A stretch of 64,000 bases of DNA from Pedobacter sp. Leaf216 (GCF_001421515.1 NZ_LMKM01000037.1:62001-126000); one strand, 5' to 3'. Numbered from the stretch's first letter, positions 1-8,945 are shown. A program made the numbers and translations. Notes: generated by a model from the sequence alone, not told the origin.

Positions 1-1071
1 ATGGAAATGCCAAATACTGTACCCAATACCTTAACACAAGATTTACTGGCTGATAAATATGAAATTGCCGCACAAACTTCGCTGGCCAATTATTCATTTT
101 ATATGGGCGCCAGTAACGATAATATTGAAGAGGTACTAAAAACGGATCCAAAAAATGTTTGCGGAATTAAAGTCTTCATGGGCTCATCCACAGGAAATAT
201 GCTGGTTGATAACGAAAAAACGTTAGAAAACATCTTTAGCAAAGCACCGATTTTGGTAGCAACCCATTGCGAAGATGAAGCCACTATTCGCCATAATCTT
301 GCCGAATTTAAAGCGAAATACGGTGAGGATCTTACAATTGAAATGCATCCACTGATCCGTAGTGCTGAGGCTTGTTATAAATCATCCTCATTAGCGGTAG
401 AACTGGCTAAAACTTATCAAACACGTTTACACATTCTACATATCTCTACAGCAAAAGAAATTGCTTTATTTGATAACATTACTCCATTAAAAGATAAAAA
501 AATTACAGCCGAAGCTTGCGTGCATCACCTATGGTTTAACGATAAGGATTACGCATCAAAGGGAAATTTCATTAAATGGAACCCGGCTGTGAAAACCGAA
601 GATGATCAAAAAGGGGTGCTCAAAGGTGTATTAGAAAATTATATTGATGTAATTGCCACAGATCATGCGCCACATACATTGGCAGAAAAGCAACAGCCTT
701 ACAGTCAGGCTCCATCAGGAGGGCCATTGGTTCAGCATGCTTTGCCTGCTTTGCTGGAAATGCATTTACAGGGTAAAATTTCTTTAGAAAAAATTGTTGA
801 AAAAACGGCACATAACCTAGCGATTTGTTTTGATATAGAAAAACGCGGATTTATACGGGAAGGATACTGGGCTGATTTAGTTTTGGTAGATTTAAAAGAT
901 TCATGGACGGTAACCAAGCTTAATAATTTTTACAAATGTGGCTGGAGCCCCTTTGATGGAGATACTTTCCAGGCGAGTATTACACATACTTTTGTATCAG
1001 GCAATTTAGCTTATCAAAAAGGGAAATTCACGACTGATCAAATCGGAAAACGCCTAACTTTTGCCAGATAG
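1..1071 (+). CDS. pyrC: dihydroorotase, class I, 3' part (5' end outside window)
   Basis: Dihydroorotase interconverts carbamoyl-aspartate and dihydroorotate in pyrimidine synthesis, in the cytosol. Visible are the GIKVFMGSS segment with the lysine (residue 57 here) that is carbamylated in class I enzymes, the metal-ligand histidines in ATHCED and HILHIST, and the catalytic DVIATDHAPH near residue 220. The N-terminal metal-binding HxH strand is missing, and the 356 residues fall about 90 short of the usual length, so the ATG at base 1 is almost certainly internal and the gene is cut by the window edge, not truncated. The family call is firm. Confidence 0.93.
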   Translation: MEMPNTVPNTLTQDLLADKYEIAAQTSLANYSFYMGASNDNIEEVLKTDPKNVCGIKVFMGSSTGNMLVDNEKTLENIFSKAPILVATHCEDEATIRHNLAEFKAKYGEDLTIEMHPLIRSAEACYKSSSLAVELAKTYQTRLHILHISTAKEIALFDNITPLKDKKITAEACVHHLWFNDKDYASKGNFIKWNPAVKTEDDQKGVLKGVLENYIDVIATDHAPHTLAEKQQPYSQAPSGGPLVQHALPALLEMHLQGKISLEKIVEKTAHNLAICFDIEKRGFIREGYWADLVLVDLKDSWTVTKLNNFYKCGWSPFDGDTFQASITHTFVSGNLAYQKGKFTTDQIGKRLTFAR

Positions 1072-1077
1072 ATTTGT

Positions 1078-1085
1078 TATATTTG
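1078..1085 (+). promoter_or_regulatory. -7 promoter element of the toxin-antitoxin pair
   Basis: TATATTTG matches the Bacteroidota -7 consensus TAnnTTTG and lies 22 bases before the antitoxin ATG, just after the dihydroorotase stop. It would give the pair its own short-leader transcript. Confidence 0.5.
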
Positions 1086-1107
1086 TTTTAATATAAAGTT
1101 ATTATAT

Positions 1108-1305
1108 ATGGAAACATTAATTGCACATCCAAAAAACGAAGAAGAAGCTACTGCCTTGAAAGTTGTTATGAAAGTTTTGAAGATCGATTTTGAAACAGAA
1201 GAAAGTCCGTATAACCCAGAATTTGTAGCTAAAATAAAAAGAAGTCAAGAACAAATGAAAGCGGGAAAAGGTGTCAAAATTGCCGTAGAAGATTTATGGA
1301 AATAA
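1108..1305 (+). CDS. putative antitoxin, DUF2683-like
   Basis: A 65-residue acidic protein with no signal peptide. The sequence (METLIAHPKNEEEATALKVV, then a lysine-rich helix and a VEDLWK end) resembles the small DUF2683-like proteins that Bacteroidota encode before RelE/YoeB-type toxins. It sits 55 bases upstream of a clear YoeB-like toxin on the same strand, so it most likely binds and neutralises that toxin and represses the shared promoter. The antitoxin role rests on position and size; no DNA-binding motif is obvious by eye. Confidence 0.72.
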   Translation: METLIAHPKNEEEATALKVVMKVLKIDFETEESPYNPEFVAKIKRSQEQMKAGKGVKIAVEDLWK

Positions 1306-1360
1306 GCTCTTGGGTGACGTACAAAACATGATAAAATAAATCCATTAAGCGCTCAATACC

Positions 1361-1621
1361 ATGGATATTATATATTATGATGAAGCCTTAGCCGACATCG
1401 AATTTTGGAAAAAATCTGGAAATAAAACAATTCAGAAGAAGATTCAACAGTTAATTATTGCGATTTTGAAAGACCCGTATGAAGGGATTGGAAAACCAGA
1501 ACCTTTAAAACATGATTTATCCAGTTTATGGTCCAGAAGAATAAATCGCGAACACAGAATCATCTATCAGATATTAAACGATGCCTTACATATCCATTCA
1601 CTAAGAGGCCATTATAAATAA
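1361..1621 (+). CDS. toxin, Txe/YoeB family mRNA interferase
   Basis: An 86-residue RelE-superfamily protein, the normal YoeB length. It has the family run KPEPLKHDLSSLWSRRINRE followed by HRIIYQI and a C-terminal HSLRGHYK. The glutamate in KPEPLK, the arginine in RRINREHR and the final histidine correspond to the catalytic Glu/Arg/His set of YoeB. These toxins cleave mRNA in the ribosomal A site. It follows the putative antitoxin and ends three bases before the DUF3810 gene, so read-through into that gene is possible. The family call is strong; which partner neutralises it is inference. Confidence 0.88.
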   Translation: MDIIYYDEALADIEFWKKSGNKTIQKKIQQLIIAILKDPYEGIGKPEPLKHDLSSLWSRRINREHRIIYQILNDALHIHSLRGHYK

Positions 1622-1624
1622 ATA

Positions 1625-2698
1625 ATGATAGCCCGACGATTACTCATCAAATTATTCATTTCACTTGGTCTTGCCATCTTAATTTTCACCTTTGGCTTCT
1701 TCCCCACCCTTGTCCAAAAATATTATTCAACAGGCTTTTACCCTTATATTTCTTCAGCATTAAGATTTATATCGTCCATTTTCCCTTTTGCCATCGGCGA
1801 TATCATTTATGCTTTGCTTATTGGCTTTGTATTTTATAAGATTTTTAGGTTTTATAAGCAACGAAAATCACTAAAAAAGACGGATAGGATTTTTGTTCCT
1901 TTACAAGTGCTCAACTTTTTTCTGGTTCTCTATATCATTTTTAAAATTGTATGGGGCTTAAATTACAGTCGACCAAGTGTTAGTGAAGAATTAGGCATAG
2001 GCAATGAAAAGTATAATCTTAAAGAACTGGTTCTCCTGGGTGATTATTTTGTGCAAAAAACCAATAACCTAAAGCTTAAACAAGGCAAAATCCCCGCTTA
2101 TACGATTAAGGAACTGGAAGTAAAATCGTCAGAAGCTTATTCACTCATGTTGCAAAAAAATCAATTATTTCGATATCAAAACCCTTGTTTAAAGTCGGTT
2201 TTAAACGCATGGATAATTAGTAAAATCGGAATCGAAGGCTATTATGCCCCGCTTTCAGGCGAAGCAAATATGAATATGAATCTTCCTGACTTTGTAAAAC
2301 CTTATGTAAGTTGCCACGAAATCGGACATCAACTTGGCATTGCCTACGAAGACGAAGCTAACCTATTGGGGTACCTAACGGCCAGTAACAGTAGTGATGT
2401 GAATTACCAATATTCTGCCAATTATGAAATGTTGCGGTATATTTTGTTCGAAATCAGAATGAAATCTCCTGACGATTATAAAATACTTTATTCGAAAATT
2501 TTGCCACAAGTTTTAGCAGATTTTAAAACCGAAAAAGAATTTTGGAGAAAATACAATGGCGATATGTTCGGTTACATGGATGCCGCTTTCGACAGTTTCT
2601 TAAAGTTAAACAACCAGAAAAAGGGAATAGATAGCTACCAGGATATTGTAATCTGGTTATGGAATATACATAAAAAGGAGTTAACAGTTGCCAATTAA
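1625..2698 (+). CDS. DUF3810 family membrane protein with HExxH motif
   Basis: A 357-residue protein with three N-terminal membrane segments (about residues 7-28, 53-74, 90-110) and a soluble C-terminal domain. The C-terminal part carries CHEIGHQLG (His231, Glu232, His235) followed by YEDEANL, an arrangement typical of zinc metallopeptidases whose third ligand is the downstream glutamate. This matches the DUF3810 family, which has no experimentally settled function that I know of. The start follows the toxin stop by three bases. Protease activity is inferred from the motif; the substrate is unknown. Confidence 0.85.
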   Translation: MIARRLLIKLFISLGLAILIFTFGFFPTLVQKYYSTGFYPYISSALRFISSIFPFAIGDIIYALLIGFVFYKIFRFYKQRKSLKKTDRIFVPLQVLNFFLVLYIIFKIVWGLNYSRPSVSEELGIGNEKYNLKELVLLGDYFVQKTNNLKLKQGKIPAYTIKELEVKSSEAYSLMLQKNQLFRYQNPCLKSVLNAWIISKIGIEGYYAPLSGEANMNMNLPDFVKPYVSCHEIGHQLGIAYEDEANLLGYLTASNSSDVNYQYSANYEMLRYILFEIRMKSPDDYKILYSKILPQVLADFKTEKEFWRKYNGDMFGYMDAAFDSFLKLNNQKKGIDSYQDIVIWLWNIHKKELTVAN

Positions 2699-2731
2699 CA
2701 GTTGATGATGAAAAACTGCAAACCGAAAACT
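2686..2731. repeat. AACAGTTG-type low-complexity tract
   Basis: Around the end of the DUF3810 gene the sequence repeats AACAGTTG / AAAAACTGCAAACCG units. It is a short relative of the long AACTG tract at 48.4-48.66 kb and of the one at 6.87-6.92 kb. Confidence 0.5.
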
Positions 2732-2734
2732 TAA

Positions 2735-3316
2735 CTATCCGTGTATTGCTTCTTTAGTTCCGAAACTCTGAATCAGTTCTCCTTCAAAATTCAGCCACTC
2801 TTTCCAGCGTTTATCCACATCTACATCTGTACTGTATTTACGGGCGAAATTTAAAAATGTAGTGTAATGGCCAGCTTCCGATACCATTAATTCGTGATAA
2901 AACCTGGCCAGTTCCTCATCTTTTATATTTAACGATAATACCCTGAAACGCTCGCAGCTTCTGGCTTCAATCATTGCGGCAAACAACAATCTGTCAATAA
3001 ATGCCATATTCCGGCTACCATCTTTTTTGCTAAACTTTACCAAACGGCCAACATAATCATCTTTGCGTTCTCTACTTAAGGTATAGCCGCGTTTTTTTAT
3101 AATGTTTATTACCATTTGGAAGTGTTGCATTTCTTCGATGGCAATCGCTGTTAACTCATCTACAAGATCTTGATGTTCAGAATTTTGTGTAATCAAAGTA
3201 ATTGCATTGGTTGCTGCTTTTTGTTCGCACCAGGCATGATCAGATAAAATTTCCTCTAAATTCGATTCCGCAATATTTGCCCAACGCGGGTCTGTCAATA
3301 ATTTTAATCCTAACAT
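2735..3316 (-). CDS. miaE: tRNA-(ms2io6A)-hydroxylase MiaE
   Basis: MiaE is a non-haem di-iron monooxygenase that hydroxylates the isopentenyl side chain of ms2i6A at tRNA position 37. The ferritin-like four-helix pattern of ligands is visible: an early Glu, EEMQHF (ExxH), EARSCERF, and SEAGHY (ExxH). I chose the ATG at 3316 (MLGLKLLTDPRW, 193 residues) instead of an upstream in-frame TTG at 3340, because this is how family members begin and a -7 element lies 21 bases upstream. It is divergent from the glycosyltransferase gene. It depends on MiaA/MiaB, which are not in the window. Confidence 0.92.
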   Translation of the reverse strand: MLGLKLLTDPRWANIAESNLEEILSDHAWCEQKAATNAITLITQNSEHQDLVDELTAIAIEEMQHFQMVINIIKKRGYTLSRERKDDYVGRLVKFSKKDGSRNMAFIDRLLFAAMIEARSCERFRVLSLNIKDEELARFYHELMVSEAGHYTTFLNFARKYSTDVDVDKRWKEWLNFEGELIQSFGTKEAIHG

Positions 3317-3337
3317 GTAATGCTTTGTGTTGAGCTG

Positions 3338-3345
3338 CAAAATTA
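3338..3345 (-). promoter_or_regulatory. -7 promoter element of miaE
   Basis: Read on the minus strand this is TAATTTTG, a full match to TAnnTTTG, 21 bases before the chosen ATG. It also overlaps the alternative TTG start, which argues against that start. Confidence 0.5.
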
Positions 3346-3467
3346 GGAATATTTAAGATACGTTTAATATTTCGGGCAGATTTTTAGATCATGTAGATTT
3401 TACTTTTCACGCTGCAAAACTAAATTTATCTGTGGGAGCCGAAAAAAAGAGTTTATTTTGCAGGAAC

Positions 3468-4703
3468 ATGAATAAAGGTGCTAAGAAATTATTGATAATC
3501 GGATTGGTGTGGCCCGAACCCACTTCATCGGCAGCGGGAACAAGAATGATCCAACTGGTTAATTTATTTCTATCAAAAAATTATCAGATCACTTTTGCGT
3601 CAGCAGCATCAAAAAGCGATTTCAGTTATAATTTTAATGGAATTGGTGTTTCTGAGCAGGAAATTGAACTGAATAACGAAAGTTTTAACGCATTTTTGAG
3701 AGAACTGCATCCCGAAATCGTACTTTTCGATCGTTTTATGATTGAGGAACAGTATGGCTGGAGAGTACAGCACGAATGCCCCCATGCACTAAGAATTTTA
3801 GATACAGAGGATTTACACTTACTGCGGAGTGCCCGCGAGCTGAGCGATAAGAAAAAACAAGCTTTAGATTTATTTTCAGATACCGCTAAAAGAGAAGTTG
3901 CGTCAATTTTACGTTGTGATTTATCCTTAATTATTTCAGAAACTGAGATGGATATTTTAACAACAGATTTTAAAATTGACCGCTCATTGATTTATTATCT
4001 ACCTTTTCTTGAAGAAGAAATTAATACCGATACCATCAAAAACTGGATACCGTTTGAAGATCGATCTGATTTTATTTTCATAGGTAACTTCCTGCACGAA
4101 CCGAACTGGAATACCGTACAGTTTTTAAAAACCAAAATATGGCCAATACTACGGAAAAAACTCCCTGGAGCAAGGCTTAATATTTATGGTGCATACCCCT
4201 CTCAAAAGGTTCTACAGCTGGCTAATAAAGCCGAAAAATTTATGATCAAAGGTAGAGCACTATATGCTAAAGAAACCATTTCCAAACATAAGGTATTGTT
4301 GGCACCCATTCAATTTGGTGCAGGAGTAAAAGGCAAATTTATCGATGCCATGCAGACAGGTACACCATCCGTTACCACTTCTATCGGTGCAGAAGCCATG
4401 AAAGGCAATTTAGAATGGAACGGTTATGTTGAGGATAATTTAGACGAATTTATAGATAAAGCCGTAGAACTTTATCAGGATAAAAATAGCTGGCAAATAG
4501 CGCAACAACATGGCATCCAGATTATTAACCAAAGATATTCGGCAAAACATTTTATTGATCATTTTACATCAGAAGTTGAAAGATTAATTTCAGGTTTAAT
4601 AAAACACCGTCAGGATAATTTTTTTGGCCAAATTCTAAATCACCACACTGCACAAAGCACAAAGTACATGAGCTTGTGGATTGAAGAGAAGAATAGAAAG
4701 TAG
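3468..4703 (+). CDS. glycosyltransferase, GT4-like (group 1)
   Basis: A 411-residue GT-B fold transferase. The N-terminal half starts LLIIGLVWPEPTSSAAGTRM, the usual first Rossmann strand plus glycine-rich loop. The C-terminal half has FIGNFLHEPNWNTVQFL, LNIYGAYPS and LLAPIQFGAGVKGKFIDAM, a pattern in which the GAGVKGK..DAM segment corresponds to the donor-binding region of GT4 enzymes. A GTG at 3432 is in frame, but ATG 3468 is preferred because a TATTTTG promoter-like element ends at 3460. It stands alone, with no polysaccharide cluster, so donor and acceptor cannot be named. Confidence 0.85.
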   Translation: MNKGAKKLLIIGLVWPEPTSSAAGTRMIQLVNLFLSKNYQITFASAASKSDFSYNFNGIGVSEQEIELNNESFNAFLRELHPEIVLFDRFMIEEQYGWRVQHECPHALRILDTEDLHLLRSARELSDKKKQALDLFSDTAKREVASILRCDLSLIISETEMDILTTDFKIDRSLIYYLPFLEEEINTDTIKNWIPFEDRSDFIFIGNFLHEPNWNTVQFLKTKIWPILRKKLPGARLNIYGAYPSQKVLQLANKAEKFMIKGRALYAKETISKHKVLLAPIQFGAGVKGKFIDAMQTGTPSVTTSIGAEAMKGNLEWNGYVEDNLDEFIDKAVELYQDKNSWQIAQQHGIQIINQRYSAKHFIDHFTSEVERLISGLIKHRQDNFFGQILNHHTAQSTKYMSLWIEEKNRK

Positions 4704-5010
4704 GTTGGAGGTTTTAGTGGAGATTAGGTAGTTCCTGGCCAAATAATTATATTATTAATCCCTCGATTTGTGTACCCACAGACCAAAACACCTTCACACT
4801 CGCGCAATACAATCCTTGTAAAATAAACCTTATGGTGCGGATGCCGATCCTTCAATCGGAAGAAGGGACAGCAGGAATGCAGTAACCAAAGAATTACCGA
4901 ACACTTCATTTCCAAACCCTAATTCAATTTGAGAAAAACGAATTTCAATCTTGACAACATTAAAACATTTCAACCCTAAAACCTTACAACATTATTGTAA
5001 ATTTGCAACC
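4704..5010. other. intergenic stretch without recognisable feature
   Basis: About 300 bases between the glycosyltransferase and hscA. Apart from the hscA promoter element at its right end I see no open frame with family features, hairpin terminator, repeat or RNA gene in it. Confidence 0.6.
4998..5005 (+). promoter_or_regulatory. -7 promoter element of hscA, nearly leaderless
   Basis: TAAATTTG is a full TAnnTTTG match and ends only five bases before the ATG at 5011, so transcription would begin at or very near the start codon. Confidence 0.5.
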
Positions 5011-6867
5011 ATGGCAAAAATATCAATTAACCTTGCTACAGGTTCGTTTCAGAAGGAAGAAATTATAGTTGGAATCGATTTAGGCACAACCAATAGTTTG
5101 GTGGCGTTTATCAATCCAGATAAAAATCCACAGGTAATTAACGATGCAGGTAAAGGAATATTGATACCATCGGTGGTATATTTTAATGGCCAAAATGAGG
5201 CCGTTGTAGGTAATGAAGCGAAAGAATACTTAACAACAGATCCTTCAAACACCATTTTTTCTGTAAAAAGATTATTAGGCCGCTCTTATAAAGATGTAGC
5301 CGAACACAAGGATATTTTTTCTTACAAGATTATAGACGATGATAGCGATGCATTGGTTAAAATCCATGCCGGCGACCGTTTCTACACACCGATTGAATTA
5401 TCCGGAGAGATTTTGAAAGAACTCAAAGCAAGAGCAGAACATGCGCTAAAAACTCCTGTTAACCGCGCCGTAATTACTGTTCCAGCTTATTTTAACGATA
5501 GTCAACGCCAGGCCACCCGCGATGCAGGAAAGCTGGCCGGTTTAGATGTAATGCGCATTGTGAACGAACCTACTGCGGCAAGTTTGGCTTATGGAATTGG
5601 ATTAGACCCTTCGCAACAAAAAACAATTGCAGTTTACGATTTAGGCGGAGGAACATTTGACGTTTCTATTCTACAGATTCAGAATGGAATTTTCGAAGTT
5701 TTGGCCACAAACGGCAATACTTATTTAGGTGGCGATGATTTTGACCGCGCCATTTTAAATTATTGGCTGGAAAAAAACAACCTTGATGTAGCAGAAGTTG
5801 CGCAAAACAATATATTGATGCAAACTTTGCGTTTACAGGCAGAGGCAGCGAAAAAAGCCTTATCAACTCAAAATTTATATAACGAACAGGTTGGCGATAT
5901 TTGGTGTACGCTTGATAAACAAACTTTTGAAGCGTTAATTTCATCGAAGGTAGAAGAAACCATCACTGCCTGTAAAAATGCATTAAAAGATGCAGATTTA
6001 TCTGTAAGCGATATTGATGAAGTCATTTTAGTGGGAGGTTCTACCCGAACACCATATGTAAAACAGGCTGTAGAAAATTTCTTCGGTAAAAAACCACAGG
6101 ATAACATCAACCCTGATGAAGTAGTAGCCCTTGGCGCAGCCATTCAGGCTGATGTTTTGGCTGGAAACCGCTCCGATATCTTATTGTTGGATGTTACGCC
6201 ATTATCTCTAGGTATAGAAACTATGGGTGGTTTAATGGACGTTATTATCGCCAGAAACAGTAAAGTACCTACAAAAGCAGGTCGCCAATACACAACCTCT
6301 ATCGATGGACAAGTAAACATGAAAATTTCTGTTTATCAGGGTGAACGTGATCTGGTGAGGGAAAATAGAAAACTGGCAGAGTTTGATTTAAAAGGAATTC
6401 CTGCAATGCCGGCCGGTTTGCCTAAAGTAGATATTAACTTTTTGTTGAATGCCGACGGCATTTTAACCGTTCAGGCAATTGAATTACGTTCTGGCGTTAA
6501 ACAAGAGATAGAAATTACACCAAGCTATGGCTTAAGTGATGACACTGTTGAAAAAATGCTTTTAGATAGCATTGAGCATGCAAAAAGCGATGTAGAACAA
6601 CGTATGCTTATAGAAGCAAGAAGTGAAGGCGAGCAACTGGTTTATACCGCAGAAGGTTTTATTAAAAAGCATGCAGAACATTTAACTGAAGCTGAAATTG
6701 CAGAAACGGTTTCCTATATAGAAGCACTAAAAACAGCTCTGGCTACCCATGAAAAAGATACCATTTTGAAAAAAGCTGATGACCTTAATGAATTTACACG
6801 TCCTTTTGCAGAGCGCGTAATGGATGCAGCGATTTCCACAGCAATGAAGGGGAAGAAGATTGAGTAG
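5011..6867 (+). CDS. hscA: Hsp70-type chaperone, HscA-like (Fe-S assembly)
   Basis: An Hsp70 of 618 residues. The ATPase domain shows VGIDLGTTNSLVA near residue 22, NDSQRQATRDAGKLAGL, VNEPTAASLAYG, YDLGGGTFDVSI and ILVGGSTRTPYV; the linker DILLLDVTPLSLGIETMGG leads into the substrate-binding domain. The short start MAKISINLATGSFQKEE and the overall length match proteins annotated HscA in Bacteroidota and differ from DnaK, which lacks this extension and is longer. HscA helps transfer Fe-S clusters from the scaffold IscU. No isc genes or HscB lie nearby, so the Fe-S role is by family. A TTG-initiated 20-residue extension at 4951 is unlikely. Confidence 0.88.
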   Translation: MAKISINLATGSFQKEEIIVGIDLGTTNSLVAFINPDKNPQVINDAGKGILIPSVVYFNGQNEAVVGNEAKEYLTTDPSNTIFSVKRLLGRSYKDVAEHKDIFSYKIIDDDSDALVKIHAGDRFYTPIELSGEILKELKARAEHALKTPVNRAVITVPAYFNDSQRQATRDAGKLAGLDVMRIVNEPTAASLAYGIGLDPSQQKTIAVYDLGGGTFDVSILQIQNGIFEVLATNGNTYLGGDDFDRAILNYWLEKNNLDVAEVAQNNILMQTLRLQAEAAKKALSTQNLYNEQVGDIWCTLDKQTFEALISSKVEETITACKNALKDADLSVSDIDEVILVGGSTRTPYVKQAVENFFGKKPQDNINPDEVVALGAAIQADVLAGNRSDILLLDVTPLSLGIETMGGLMDVIIARNSKVPTKAGRQYTTSIDGQVNMKISVYQGERDLVRENRKLAEFDLKGIPAMPAGLPKVDINFLLNADGILTVQAIELRSGVKQEIEITPSYGLSDDTVEKMLLDSIEHAKSDVEQRMLIEARSEGEQLVYTAEGFIKKHAEHLTEAEIAETVSYIEALKTALATHEKDTILKKADDLNEFTRPFAERVMDAAISTAMKGKKIE

Positions 6868-6872
6868 TTTTC

Positions 6873-6921
6873 AGTGGGCAATTGTTAGTTGTTAGTTGAT
6901 AGTTATTAGTTCATAGTTGCC
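6873..6921. repeat. TTGTTAGTTGATAGTT low-complexity tract
   Basis: Directly after hscA the sequence runs through several near copies of GTTAGTTGATAGTTATTAGT. It is the complement-sense form of the AACTG-type tract at 48.4 kb. Confidence 0.55.
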
Positions 6922-6938
6922 GTCTTTTAACATATTTA

Positions 6939-7397
6939 CGTCTCCCCGAATTTATTTCAGGGTCTATTTCTAAAAGATGCTGTAACAAGTTCAGCAAGAC
7001 GACTGCGGTAAGATATGATAGTAGAAACGAATAGTCGTCCCCCTGAATTTATTTCAGGGTTTATTTCCAAAAAATGCTATAACAAGTTCAGTAAGAAGAT
7101 TGCGATTACATATAATTGCCAAAACGAATAGTCGTCCCCCTGAATTTATTTCAGGGTCTATTTCTAGAAGATGCTTTAACAAGTTCAGCAAGACGATTGC
7201 GGTTAGATATAATAGTCAAAACGAATAATCGTCACCCTGAATTTATTTCAGGGTCTATTTCTAGAAGTTGCTTTAACAAGTTCAGCAAGATTATTGCGGT
7301 TAAAATTAATAGCCAGAAAGGTTAATCGTCCCCCTGAATTTATTTCAGGGTCTATTTCCAAATGCTTTAACAAGTTCAGCAAGGCAATTGCAATCAT
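6939..7397. repeat. 97-bp tandem repeat array, about 4.7 copies
   Basis: Unit starts fall at 6939, 7036, 7133, 7230 and 7327, exactly 97 bases apart. Each unit opens with CGTC, contains the hairpin CCCTGAA-tttat-TTCAGGG, then GGTCTATTTC, then GCTTTAACAAGTTCAGCAAG, and ends with an AT-rich AAACGAATA stretch. The last copy lacks about six bases and fades out. Copies differ at several positions each, so the array is not brand new. It lies between hscA and the luciferase-like gene. The 69-residue frame that runs across it is a by-product of the repeat. Confidence 0.92.
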
Positions 7398-7441
7398 CAT
7401 TTTTCTTACCATACATCAAAAATCAATATCAGTATATCAAT

Positions 7442-7449
7442 TACCTTTG
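7442..7449 (+). promoter_or_regulatory. -7 promoter element of the luciferase-like gene
   Basis: TACCTTTG, a full TAnnTTTG match, 19 bases before the ATG at 7469. Confidence 0.5.
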
Positions 7450-7468
7450 TTAAAATTATTTTAACATT

Positions 7469-8500
7469 ATGGAATTAGGTATCGGTATGTTTGGCGATTT
7501 GCAGATCAATGCAAAAGGAGAAATTCAACCCGCACAACAAAGACTTCAGGAAATTATTGCAGAAATAAAATTAATGGATGAAGTTGGCTTAGATTTTTAT
7601 GGAATTGGTGAACACCATCGCCCCGATTATGCTGTATCGAGCCCTGAGATTATTTTAGCTGCTGCTGCTACCGTAACCAAAAACATCAAATTAAGTAGTG
7701 CGGTTTCGGTGTTAAGTTCGTCAGATCCGATTAAGCTTTACCAAAATTTTGCAACTATAGATTTAATTTCAAACGGAAGAGCAGAGTTAATGGCTGGACG
7801 GGGAAGTTTTATCGAATCTTTTCCTCTATTTGGTTACAATTTGCAGGATTACGATGAACTTTACGAAGAAAAATTAGAATTGCTGCTTAAAATAAATAAA
7901 GAACCAAAAATCAGTTGGAAAGGTAAATTCAGACCTGAACTAAATAACCAGGAAATATTACCAAGGGCAGTAAACGATAACTTAAAAATTTGGGTAGCCG
8001 TTGGTGGCACGCCAGAATCGGTAGAACGTGCCGGCAGATTGGGTTTACCTGTGATGTTTGCCATTATTGGCGGTCAGCCCATACAGTTCAAACCTCTTTT
8101 TGATTATTATAAAAGGGTTTACGAAGCTTACGGACATGACATGGATAAATTTGAAGTTGGCGTTCATATGCATGCTTTATTTGGAGAAAACAGTGCTGAA
8201 GTTGCAGATTATTATTACCCACTTTATTCTGCACAAATGAATAGAATCGGTAAATCGAGAGGCTGGGCACCTTACCAGCGCAATCAATTCGATGCTGGCA
8301 GAAGCAATAGCGGTGCCCTGATTATTGGCGATGTAAACGAATCGGTAGATAAAATTCTTGCCATCCAAGAAACCTTTGGATTAACACGTTTCTCTGCACA
8401 TATGGATGTAGGTGGACCATCACATATCGCCTTAATGAAATCAATTGAATTATTTGGAAGTAAAATTGCGCCAAAAGTACGCGAGGCTTTAAAGAGATAA
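7469..8500 (+). CDS. LLM-class flavin-dependent oxidoreductase
   Basis: A 343-residue bacterial luciferase-like monooxygenase (F420/FMN-dependent TIM barrel). Family features include MELGIGMFGD at the start, YGIGEHHRPDYAVSSPEIIL (the GEHH motif around residue 49), LSSAVSVLSSSDPIKLYQNF, AELMAGRGSFIESFPLFGY and, near the C-terminus, RFSAHMDVGGPSH. The length is typical. Members oxidise diverse substrates, so no specific reaction can be assigned. It runs convergently with the DUF4395 gene, whose stop is two bases away. Confidence 0.88.
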   Translation: MELGIGMFGDLQINAKGEIQPAQQRLQEIIAEIKLMDEVGLDFYGIGEHHRPDYAVSSPEIILAAAATVTKNIKLSSAVSVLSSSDPIKLYQNFATIDLISNGRAELMAGRGSFIESFPLFGYNLQDYDELYEEKLELLLKINKEPKISWKGKFRPELNNQEILPRAVNDNLKIWVAVGGTPESVERAGRLGLPVMFAIIGGQPIQFKPLFDYYKRVYEAYGHDMDKFEVGVHMHALFGENSAEVADYYYPLYSAQMNRIGKSRGWAPYQRNQFDAGRSNSGALIIGDVNESVDKILAIQETFGLTRFSAHMDVGGPSHIALMKSIELFGSKIAPKVREALKR

Positions 8501-8501
8501 A

Positions 8502-8945
8502 TTAAGCCGCTTTCTTTTTAGAAAAAATCTGTAAAAAGGAATAGATATAACAGCCTACACAAATGGCGAACAAGCTCTCTAAAAGAGCAAAAACGATCAT
8601 AATTGAGGTAAAAATCAATGCCGAGTTATAAAAATCGAATAAAGATACCGCGGTAATCAACAGGCAAAATCCAAAGCCCAAGGTTGCCGCGAACTTTTTT
8701 GGTGCCAGATCTTTCATTTTATTTGGTATTGAAAAGACATTGGAAATTTTTAAAGCTATAATTTTCAGCAGGCTGAATTTGCCTGATGAAAAAGCCCTTA
8801 ATGCGAAATCAATAAGTAAAAAAACTATCGCCCAATAATTAGAAAACGCGATACAGGCAAGAGCAATAAGGGCAACCATAAATGCAATTATCCTTACTAC
8901 ATTTTCATTTACTCTTTCGGCTGATATTGGACAGGATAATTCCAT
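8502..8945 (-). CDS. DUF4395 family membrane protein
   Basis: A 147-residue protein with about four hydrophobic segments (roughly residues 18-34, 36-50, 85-105, 112-137). The start MELSCPISAERVNENVVRII carries the CPI..ERV.EN.VR pattern characteristic of DUF4395, and a second cysteine-rich spot (FAICVGCYIY) lies in the last membrane segment. The function of DUF4395 is unknown; other members occur near thioredoxin/rhodanese-type genes, but no such partner is next to it here. The two cysteine sites could make it redox active, which is speculation. Confidence 0.82.
   Translation of the reverse strand: MELSCPISAERVNENVVRIIAFMVALIALACIAFSNYWAIVFLLIDFALRAFSSGKFSLLKIIALKISNVFSIPNKMKDLAPKKFAATLGFGFCLLITAVSLFDFYNSALIFTSIMIVFALLESLFAICVGCYIYSFLQIFSKKKAA

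Noticed and set aside
1..1071. Genuinely truncated dihydroorotase
   Set aside because: The missing N-terminus is explained by the window edge.
4724..4915. 63-residue minus-strand frame in the gap before hscA
   Set aside because: No promoter element, family feature or plausible composition; counted as chance.
7116..7325. 69-residue open frame
   Set aside because: It lies wholly in the 97-bp array and reads the repeat; no family pattern.
6939..7397. CRISPR array
   Set aside because: The repeats are adjacent, 97 bases long and without unique spacers; no cas gene is nearby.
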